Source of the DNA: Candidatus Rifleibacteriota bacterium
GTDB taxonomy: Bacteria; Riflebacteria; Ozemobacteria; Ozemobacterales; Ozemobacteraceae
NCBI GenBank assembly: GCA_029565415.1
Contig: JAKQOH010000203.1
Span: 1-28,168 of the forward strand
Direction of reading: 5' to 3'
Length of the DNA stretch: 28,168 nucleotides
Shown: one piece after another, positions 22,977 to 28,168 of the stretch
How the letters are laid out: every line of letters begins with the position of its first letter
How positions within the stretch are numbered: the first letter of the stretch is position 1
The notes under the pieces: model-generated
What the model saw: the letters and a program-made list of their open reading frames with translations, nothing else
Told to the model about the DNA's origin: nothing
The model's database searches: none
Made by a program: the position numbers and the translations under genes

Positions 22977-24070
22977 GCAGAAAGACGGAAATCCTCGTCG
23001 TCGGCGGCGGCCCCGCCGGCCTTTCGGCTGCGATCGTCGCGGCCCAGCTCGGCTCGAAGGTGCTGCTCGTGGATGACAACCCGCACCTCGGCGGCCAGCT
23101 CATCAAGCAGACCCATCGCTTTTTCGGCAGCAGCGCCCGGGATGCGGGCATCCGCGGCTTCATGATCGCCGAGGAGCTGTTCAAAGAGGCGGCCGGCCTG
23201 AAAAAGAACCTGACGATCCTGCTCAACACCTCCGTCGTCGGCTTTTACGGCGACACCGAGGCCGGCCTGCTTTCGCCGGAGCGGTACGAGAAGGTCACGT
23301 TCGAGCGCGTCATCGTCTGCACGGGCGCGGTCGAGAACAGCCTGAATTTCGAAAACAACGATCTGCCCGGCGTCTACGGTGCCGGCGCGGTCCAGACCCT
23401 GATGAACGTGCATGGCATCCGGCCCGGGAACAAGATCCTGATGGTCGGCTCCGGCAACATCGGCCTGATCGTCAGCTACCAGCTGATGCAGGCCGGCGTC
23501 GAGGTCGTGGGCCTCGTCGAGGCGATGCAGACGATCGGCGGGTATCTGGTGCATGCCAGCAAGATCCGCCGCATGGGCGTGCCGATCTACACCGGCCACA
23601 CCATCGTCAGCGCGCTCGGCAAGGATGGCGTGACGGGCGCCCGGCTGTGCCGCCTGGACGAGAAGTTTCAGGTGGTGCCGAACACCGAGTTCGACGTGAA
23701 GTGCGACTGCATCTGCCTTGCCGTCGGCCTTTCGCCGCTGATCGAGCTGTTCCAGCAGGCCGACTGCAAGATGGTCCACGTCGGCGAGCTGGGCGGCCTG
23801 GTGCCGCTGCACGACGTGAACATGCGCACCACGAACCCCCACGTCTACGTCGCGGGCGATGCCTCGGGCATCGAAGAGGCGACGACGGCGATCCTGGGCG
23901 GCCGTGTGGCCGGTGCCCGGGCGACCGAGAGCGTTCATGGCGAAAGCGCCGAGGCGGGGAAGGTCGTTTCCGACGCCGTTGCCGAGCTGCGCACCCTGCG
24001 CTCCGGTTCGACCGGCGAGCGCATCCGGTGGGGACGCGAGAAGATCGAGAAGGAGATTGCGGCATGCTGA
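22973..24070 (+). CDS. FAD/NAD(P)-dependent oxidoreductase subunit (HcnB/SoxA-type)
   Basis: This 365-residue flavoprotein has the N-terminal FAD motif Gly11-Gly-Gly-Pro-Ala-Gly16, the redox-family motif Gly-Gly-Gln-Leu near 43-46, a second dinucleotide motif Gly159-Ser-Gly-Asn-Ile-Gly164 and a late Tyr-Val-Ala-Gly-Asp-Ala that binds FAD. This matches HcnB, sarcosine oxidase alpha (central part) and the alpha subunit of archaeal proline dehydrogenase PDH1. It probably carries electrons between the iron-sulfur subunits and NAD(P) or another acceptor. It overlaps the preceding gene by 4 bp and the following gene by 7 bp, which is tight coupling. Substrate identity depends on the DadA-like last subunit. 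Confidence 0.9.
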   Translation: MSRKTEILVVGGGPAGLSAAIVAAQLGSKVLLVDDNPHLGGQLIKQTHRFFGSSARDAGIRGFMIAEELFKEAAGLKKNLTILLNTSVVGFYGDTEAGLLSPERYEKVTFERVIVCTGAVENSLNFENNDLPGVYGAGAVQTLMNVHGIRPGNKILMVGSGNIGLIVSYQLMQAGVEVVGLVEAMQTIGGYLVHASKIRRMGVPIYTGHTIVSALGKDGVTGARLCRLDEKFQVVPNTEFDVKCDCICLAVGLSPLIELFQQADCKMVHVGELGGLVPLHDVNMRTTNPHVYVAGDASGIEEATTAILGGRVAGARATESVHGESAEAGKVVSDAVAELRTLRSGSTGERIRWGREKIEKEIAAC

Positions 24071-24549
24071 TCAACGACGGAATCATCACCCGCGACGAGC
24101 TTGCGACGGTTCTGCCGAGCGACGAGCGGTTCAAGAAGGGGCCGGTGGCGATCATCGAGTGTCTGCAGGACATTCCGTGCGATCCCTGCGTTTCCTCGTG
24201 CCCGAAAAAGGCGATCACGATGAAGAGCGGCATCACCGACCGTCCGAAGCTGGACGAGGTGAAGTGCATCGGCTGTGGCCTCTGCGTTCCGCGCTGTCCG
24301 GGGCTTGCCATCGTCGTTCTCGACATGACCCATGCGGCCCGCTCGGCGGCGCTGTCGCTGCCGTATGAGCTGCATCCGGTGCCGAAGGTGGGCCAGGTGG
24401 TCAAGGGGCTCGACCGGACGGGAAAAGCCGTGTGCGAGGCAAAGGTGCTCAAGGTGCTGTCGGCGCCGAAGTTCGACCGGACCCATGTGGTCACCATCGA
24501 GATCCCGAAGGACCGCGCCCTGGAAGTTCGCGCGATCCGCGTGGCGTGA
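24064..24549 (+). CDS. 4Fe-4S ferredoxin-type subunit
   Basis: This 161-residue protein has a classical cluster motif Cys68-x2-Cys71-x2-Cys74-x3-Cys78-Pro and a second set of cysteines, Cys33, Cys39, Cys42 and Cys46 (followed by Pro), in unusual spacing, so two [4Fe-4S] clusters are likely. The C-terminal half is an all-beta-looking extension with Pro-Lys-Val-Gly-Gln-Val-Val and ends without cysteines. The start ATG lies within the end of the preceding gene (7-bp overlap). It should wire electrons from the flavin subunits to the outside acceptor. A delta-like subunit of multi-subunit proline or sarcosine dehydrogenases is the best comparison. Confidence 0.88.
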   Translation: MLINDGIITRDELATVLPSDERFKKGPVAIIECLQDIPCDPCVSSCPKKAITMKSGITDRPKLDEVKCIGCGLCVPRCPGLAIVVLDMTHAARSAALSLPYELHPVPKVGQVVKGLDRTGKAVCEAKVLKVLSAPKFDRTHVVTIEIPKDRALEVRAIRVA

Positions 24550-24566
24550 GAGGAGGAGATCGGACG

Positions 24567-24929
24567 ATGAAGATCGTTTGCCGTTGTCAGGACATCACCG
24601 AAGAGGAAGTGATCGCCGCCATCCGCCAGGGTGCCACGACGATCGACGAGATCAAGCGCCTCGTGCGCGCCGGCATGGGGCCCTGTCAGGGCCGCACCTG
24701 CCGCCGCCTGGTGGCCCAGATCATCAGCCGCGAGCTGAAGAAGCCCGCCGGCGACATCTACCCGCCGACCTTCCGGCCGCCGAACCGGCCCGTTCCCTTC
24801 AAGCTGATCATGGCCGAGTACGGCGAACAGCTCGAAGCCGAGAAGAAAGCCGCGGAAAAAGCTGCCGAGAAAGCCGCGAAGAAGGCCGCGACCAAGAAGC
24901 CCGCCGCGAAGGGAGGAAAGAAGGCATGA
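24567..24929 (+). CDS. BFD-like [2Fe-2S] subunit with Lys/Ala-rich tail
   Basis: This 120-residue protein has a BFD-type [2Fe-2S] domain: Cys5-x-Cys7 at the N-terminus and Cys40-x4-Cys45 after two helices, with the family's Gly-Met-Gly-Pro-Cys-Gln-Gly-Arg-Thr-Cys. Such domains occur alone or inside opine, sarcosine and proline dehydrogenases. After the domain, residues of about 86-120 are almost only Ala, Lys and Glu, with repeated Glu-Lys-Ala-Ala units. This tail is not part of the family and probably forms a basic helix or a flexible extension. AGGAGGAG precedes the ATG, and the stop overlaps the next start (ATGA). Confidence 0.88.
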   Translation: MKIVCRCQDITEEEVIAAIRQGATTIDEIKRLVRAGMGPCQGRTCRRLVAQIISRELKKPAGDIYPPTFRPPNRPVPFKLIMAEYGEQLEAEKKAAEKAAEKAAKKAATKKPAAKGGKKA

Positions 24930-26071
24930 AGACTTCCTTCGATGCGATTATTATAGGTGGTGGTATATTAGGCGTCAGCACGGCCTACGAGCTGGCGAAG
25001 GCCGGCATGAAGAACATCTGCGTGATCGAGCGGCGGTATCTTGCCAGCGGCTCGACCGGCCGGTGCGGGGGCGGCTTCCGCCAGCAGTGGAGCACCGAGG
25101 CGAACACCCGGCTGGCCATCCGGTCGGTGCGGCGGCTCGAGCACATTGAAGAGGAGCTCGGCTACAAGACCGAGTTCTTCCAGGGCGGGTATCTGATCCT
25201 CTCGCACAGCGCCGAGGAGACGGCCCAGTTCGAGAAGAACGTCGCGATGCAGCGGCGGCTCGGCCTCGACGTGAAGATCGTCGACCGGGCCGAGGCGAAG
25301 AAGATCAACCCGTATCTCGACGTGGACCAGATCGAGTGCGGGACCTGGTGCCCGACGGACGGCCACATCAGCCCGTTCCTGCTGACCCAGGCCTATGCCA
25401 ACGCCGCGCGGCGGCTGGGCGCCGAGATCCATCTCTGGACGAACGTGACGGGCCTGATGAAGAAGAGCAACGTGTTCTTCGTCATGACGGACAAGGGTGT
25501 GACCTACGAGACGCCGATCCTGTTCAACTGCGCCGGTAGCTTCTCGCGCACGATCGGCCAGATGCTCAACGTCGAGATCCCGGTCGATCCCTACCGGCAT
25601 GAAATTCTCGTCACCGAGCCGGTCGAGAAGCTCTGGAACCCGATGATCATCGATTTCGGCATTGGCCTCTACGCACGCCAGGAGCACAGCGGCGGCGTCG
25701 TGATGGGCATGGGCGATCCGAACGAGCCGGTCGGCACCTTCGTCGGCAGCTCGATGCACTTCATGTTCGAGATGAGCCGGCGGTTCACCCTGCTGTTCCC
25801 GAAACTCGGGAGTCTGCGCATCGTGCGCCAGTGGGCCGGCCTGTATGAGATGACCGCCGACGCCCAGCCGGTGCTCGGCCCCGTCGATGAGGTCGAGAAC
25901 TTCTACCAGGCGAACGGCTTCTCGGGCCACGGCCTGATGCTCGCCCCCGCCGTTTCCGAGCTGCTGGCCGAGCAGGTCCTCAAGGGCAAGCCCTCCCTGC
26001 CGATCGACGACCTCCACGTCCGCCGCTTCCGCGGCAAACAGGAGTTCCATCGGGAAAAGTCTGTGGTATAA
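24926..26071 (+). CDS. DadA-like FAD-dependent amino acid dehydrogenase (catalytic subunit)
   Basis: This 381-residue flavoprotein belongs to the D-amino acid oxidase/DadA superfamily, with the FAD motif Gly11-Gly-Gly-Ile-Leu-Gly16, Gly-Ser-Thr-Gly-Arg-Cys-Gly-Gly-Gly near 43-51, and the C-terminal Gly-Phe-Ser-Gly-His-Gly that closes the FAD site. It resembles SoxB, HcnC and the beta subunit of proline dehydrogenase PDH1, which oxidise secondary or N-methyl amino acids such as proline, sarcosine or glycine. It is the last gene of the five-gene operon and the likely substrate-binding subunit. The FAD motif lies in an AT-rich codon patch (24946-24971). A strong terminator follows. The exact substrate cannot be read from sequence. 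Confidence 0.9.
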   Translation: MKTSFDAIIIGGGILGVSTAYELAKAGMKNICVIERRYLASGSTGRCGGGFRQQWSTEANTRLAIRSVRRLEHIEEELGYKTEFFQGGYLILSHSAEETAQFEKNVAMQRRLGLDVKIVDRAEAKKINPYLDVDQIECGTWCPTDGHISPFLLTQAYANAARRLGAEIHLWTNVTGLMKKSNVFFVMTDKGVTYETPILFNCAGSFSRTIGQMLNVEIPVDPYRHEILVTEPVEKLWNPMIIDFGIGLYARQEHSGGVVMGMGDPNEPVGTFVGSSMHFMFEMSRRFTLLFPKLGSLRIVRQWAGLYEMTADAQPVLGPVDEVENFYQANGFSGHGLMLAPAVSELLAEQVLKGKPSLPIDDLHVRRFRGKQEFHREKSVV

Positions 26072-26089
26072 TATAATAATAAATAGAAA

Positions 26090-26129
26090 GAACCCGCGGC
26101 CGCGATCCGGCGCCGCGGGTTCGTTTTTT
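26090..26129. terminator. Strong bidirectional rho-independent terminator
   Basis: An 11-bp stem, GAACCCGCGGC (26090-26100) with GCCGCGGGTTC (26112-26122), is followed on the plus strand by G and six T (26124-26129), ending the dehydrogenase operon. On the minus strand the same stem is followed by TTTCTATTTATTATT, so it can also end the DedA-like gene. Confidence 0.9.
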
Positions 26130-26137
26130 CGGCCGGG

Positions 26138-26680
26138 TCAGCTGACCGAACCGAGCCAGCCGGCGAGCAGAAAGCGCGGAACCCGGCAGACGAGGCTCGT
26201 GACGAACACGATGATGGGTGAGAACCGATGGATCCCGGCGATCCAGCAGGTGGCGCTGTACGGGATGGGGGTGACGGCGCCGACGACGATGACCATGCAG
26301 CCATACCGCCGGAAGATGCGGCAGCCGGTGCGGAGCAGGTCGTTGCCGAACCAGCGGCGGAACCGCCAGGGGCCGACCCGGAGACCGATCGCCCAGCCCA
26401 GCAGGCCGCCGCAGGCGCTCGCGATCCCGGCAACCAGGGCTGCCTGCAGGGGCCGCTCGCCGCCGAAGGCCGAGCCGAAGACGAACACATCGGGCGGGAT
26501 CGGCTGGATGATGCCGTCGGCCAGCAGGGTCAGGGTGAACAGGGCCGGATCCCCCCAGGTGTTGACCAGGTAGGTGGCGAACTCTTTCAGGTCGTCGTGA
26601 AAATGACTGAACCCCCACAGGCCTGCAACGAGCGCGACCGCCAAAAGCCAGCGGGAGAATGGCATGCGAAGCGGGTTCAC
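26138..26680 (-). CDS. DedA/YqaA-type membrane protein (VTT domain)
   Basis: This 180-residue integral membrane protein has about four to five hydrophobic segments and the VTT/SNARE-associated hallmarks: a Pro-Ile-Pro-Pro-Asp re-entrant region near 60, Gly-Leu-Leu-Gly-Trp-Ala-Ile-Gly, and a Thr-Pro-Ile-Pro-Tyr-Ser region in the second half. The size fits the shorter YqaA-like branch. DedA-family proteins are linked to lipid-carrier recycling and membrane homeostasis. The start is taken as the GTG at 26680: GGAGG lies nine bases upstream and the GTGA overlaps the stop of the DUF1576-like gene. A later ATG (MPFSRW) lacks such a site. Confidence 0.85.
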   Translation of the reverse strand: MNPLRMPFSRWLLAVALVAGLWGFSHFHDDLKEFATYLVNTWGDPALFTLTLLADGIIQPIPPDVFVFGSAFGGERPLQAALVAGIASACGGLLGWAIGLRVGPWRFRRWFGNDLLRTGCRIFRRYGCMVIVVGAVTPIPYSATCWIAGIHRFSPIIVFVTSLVCRVPRFLLAGWLGSVS

Positions 26681-27966
26681 CGGGTGGTTCCTCCGGATGA
26701 TGGGAGTGATGGGGCTGGCTGGTCCAGCAGATGCGGAGAGAGGCCCCGGACGACGCCGACGAAGAAGATCATGCCGATGCCTCCGGCGAATCCGTTGTTG
26801 TAGAGGTTCAGCCAGCCGTGGACTTCGCCGAGATGCATGGCCAGAGGCAGGTGCAGCATGCCGGCGGCGAGGCCGGCGAGGGGGCCGAACCGGCCGCAGA
26901 ACGGGGCGACGGTGCCGGAATACAGGGCCGCGAGCACCGGGCCGGGATCGCCGGGAGACCAGATTTTCGGCAGGCAGATCAGGTAGACACCTGCCAGGGC
27001 GGGAAGGATGTTTCGCGGATGCTTGCCGAGACTTCCGAACGCCGTCATTGCCGTGATGGCGGCGAAGGTCGGGCCGTTGACCGGGCCCCCGACGAAGTCC
27101 AGATAGGCGAGGCCGCAGCTTCCCACGAGGGCCATGTTGAACAGGGTGGGCCCGAGCCCTCCGGCTTCGACAAAGTTCGACGGCAACTTCCCCGTCTCGG
27201 CGAAAATGGCGGACAGCCCTTCCGTAAGAGACTTTCCGTCCTTTCGTGAGAGAAAAACACCCAGAAGGGCCAGGGTCGAAAGCAGGAGGATGAGGAGGCC
27301 GTGCAGCAGTTCCGAGGATTCCGTGGCATACAGGAACACCGGCGTGGTTTTCAGGCCGAACCCGCGCATCATCGTCGAGGCGATGATCCCCAGGAATCCT
27401 GCGGCCGTGCCGACATTGTAGAGGCTGAAGCCCTGGTGGAGGGTGAGCATGTGGCCGGAGATGCTTGCCAGAAGGAATCCGGCGAGCGTTCCGGCTGCCG
27501 CGCCCCCGGCCAGGCCGGCGGCACCGAAGCCGAATCCGAAGCCGAGATGGCTGAACAGCGGTGCAAGGCATGTTCCCAGGAGCATGACGGGGCCGAGCTC
27601 CCGAAGCGGCTTTTGGGTAACCCGGGCGAACAGGATGACGCCAAATATATGTGGCCAGATATTCAATAAGTTCTTCCCGCAGAGGCCGAAGGCCGGAACC
27701 ATGAGGCCGCAGACAAGGAGATATCCTGGGTGTTCGAGCCGGATGACCTTCAGGATGGTCCAGACGATACAGCCCAGCAGGCCGGCATTCAGCAAAGCCG
27801 GGCCGATGCCGCCCAGGACCGTGTAATCCGTGAGAAGAAGGCTTGGCGAAAGAAGAATGCGCCAGAGCCCCTCTGCGGCCGCCCCTGATTGAACCGCGAA
27901 TCCGGCGCCAACGAGGAGAAGACTGTTGGCCAAGAGGAGGAGACGGATGATGGTCAGATCGTGCAT
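26677..27966 (-). CDS. DUF1576-like multi-pass membrane protein
   Basis: This 429-residue protein has about twelve hydrophobic segments. The motif Leu-Leu-Ser-Pro-Ser-Leu-Leu-Leu-Thr-Asp-Tyr near 38-48 and a later Asp-Phe-Val-Gly-Gly-Pro-Val-Asn-Gly-Pro-Thr-Phe appear related, and each half has a loop with Leu-Tyr-Asn (at about 180 and 395), suggesting two internal repeats as in DUF1576. No catalytic motif is visible; a transporter is plausible but unproven. The ATG at 27966 has no clear Shine-Dalgarno site. An inverted repeat lies just upstream. It is translationally coupled to the DedA-like gene. An AT-rich codon patch lies at 27641-27675. Confidence 0.82.
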   Translation of the reverse strand: MHDLTIIRLLLLANSLLLVGAGFAVQSGAAAEGLWRILLSPSLLLTDYTVLGGIGPALLNAGLLGCIVWTILKVIRLEHPGYLLVCGLMVPAFGLCGKNLLNIWPHIFGVILFARVTQKPLRELGPVMLLGTCLAPLFSHLGFGFGFGAAGLAGGAAAGTLAGFLLASISGHMLTLHQGFSLYNVGTAAGFLGIIASTMMRGFGLKTTPVFLYATESSELLHGLLILLLSTLALLGVFLSRKDGKSLTEGLSAIFAETGKLPSNFVEAGGLGPTLFNMALVGSCGLAYLDFVGGPVNGPTFAAITAMTAFGSLGKHPRNILPALAGVYLICLPKIWSPGDPGPVLAALYSGTVAPFCGRFGPLAGLAAGMLHLPLAMHLGEVHGWLNLYNNGFAGGIGMIFFVGVVRGLSPHLLDQPAPSLPSSGGTTR

Positions 27967-27976
27967 GCGTGTTCGT

Positions 27977-27996
27977 GGTTCAGGATATCATGAACC
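27977..27996. promoter_or_regulatory. Inverted repeat upstream of the DUF1576-like gene
   Basis: GGTTCA (27977-27982) and TGAACC (27991-27996) flank an 8-bp spacer containing GATATC, 11 bp before the start codon. The size and position fit an operator or a leader hairpin. No matching -35/-10 pair was found. Confidence 0.35.
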
Positions 27997-28072
27997 GTGT
28001 CGGGAAAAAGGGGGGGGCGGGGTACCCTGGCGGATTCGGTGACAGGTTGTGTAACATTTCGTCTGTAAATTC

Positions 28073-28094
28073 GTGACCTATAAGAACGGGTCAC
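28073..28094. promoter_or_regulatory. Inverted repeat over a -10-like box, possible operator
   Basis: GTGACC (28073-28078) and GGTCAC (28089-28094) flank a 10-bp spacer that contains TATAAG (28079-28084), a good -10 for the plus-strand gene at 28140. The dyad around the -10 suggests repression of that gene. The -35 (TTTCGT-like) is weak, which would fit an activated or regulated promoter. Confidence 0.4.
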
Positions 28095-28139
28095 CTTCTC
28101 CGAAGGTTTAAGTGCTGACAAAAACCGAGGAGGAGAAGA

Positions 28140-28168
28140 ATGACCCGCGATCCCAAGGATACCCTGCT
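28140..28168 (+). CDS. Start of an unidentified gene (partial, runs off the window end)
   Basis: An ATG at 28140 is preceded by GAGGAGGAG at good spacing and opens Met-Thr-Arg-Asp-Pro-Lys-Asp-Thr-Leu before the window ends. Nine residues are too few to assign a family. The preceding 170 bp (divergent from the DUF1576-like gene) contain the dyad described above. Confidence 0.55.

Noticed and set aside
24820..24920. Assembly artefact in the repeated Lys/Ala codons
   Set aside because: The units vary in codon use, and the frame continues cleanly into an ATGA overlap with the next gene, so a real tail is more likely.
1..28168. CRISPR arrays, tRNA, rRNA, insertion sequences
   Set aside because: No regularly spaced direct repeats, no cloverleaf with a CCA-type acceptor or T-loop motif, no rRNA-like stretches and no transposase motif were seen on either strand.

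Overview
This is a GC-rich bacterial chromosome segment (about 63-66% GC by eye in most genes) of compact operons with Shine-Dalgarno sites and sigma70-like promoters. Large spurious reading frames lie opposite most real genes. There is no rRNA, tRNA, CRISPR array or insertion sequence. Single genes do not fix the taxon. A Gram-negative-type envelope is suggested by a type IV pilus/type II secretion ATPase, a CHASE2 cyclase, a FecR-like periplasmic protein, a periplasmic-type transpeptidase and DedA. Candidatus Riflebacteria/Ozemobacteria or a deltaproteobacterial-type lineage would fit, but this is a guess.

Layout. (1) 1-1840: a lower-GC, probably transferred segment with a partial gene end, a MazG-like NTP pyrophosphatase and a phosphorothioate-DNA-type HNH restriction endonuclease. 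(2) 1843-6734, minus strand: sbcC and sbcD, overlapping by 4 bp. (3) 6893-9784, plus strand: a zinc-ribbon protein, a LysM protein and a penicillin-binding transpeptidase with a long Ala/Pro-rich linker. (4) 9856-11289, minus strand: a single-ring Clp/Hsp100-type AAA+ ATPase. It diverges, from abutting promoters, from (5) 11398-18392, plus strand: a TPR protein, a PilB/GspE-type ATPase fused to a histidine-kinase-type ATPase domain, an exported protein and an RsuA/RluB pseudouridine synthase. (6) 18405-22144, minus strand: a signalling operon of a CHASE2 adenylate cyclase, a FecR-like exported protein and a small degenerate cyclase. (7) 22279-22530: an unassigned, highly structured RNA-like element. 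(8) 22662-26071, plus strand: a five-gene iron-sulfur/flavin dehydrogenase operon resembling multi-subunit proline dehydrogenase, sarcosine oxidase and HcnABC enzymes, closed by a strong terminator. (9) 26138-27966, minus strand: a DedA-like and a DUF1576-like membrane protein. (10) The first codons of a new plus-strand gene at the window end.

The main novelty candidates are the PilB/GspE-histidine kinase fusion with its MshEN (c-di-GMP-type) motif; the structured RNA at 22279-22530; the catalytically degenerate cyclase co-operonic with an intact one; the single-ring AAA+ protein with a possible ClpP-docking tripeptide; and short AT-rich islets with ATA/TTA codons recurring in otherwise GC-rich genes.
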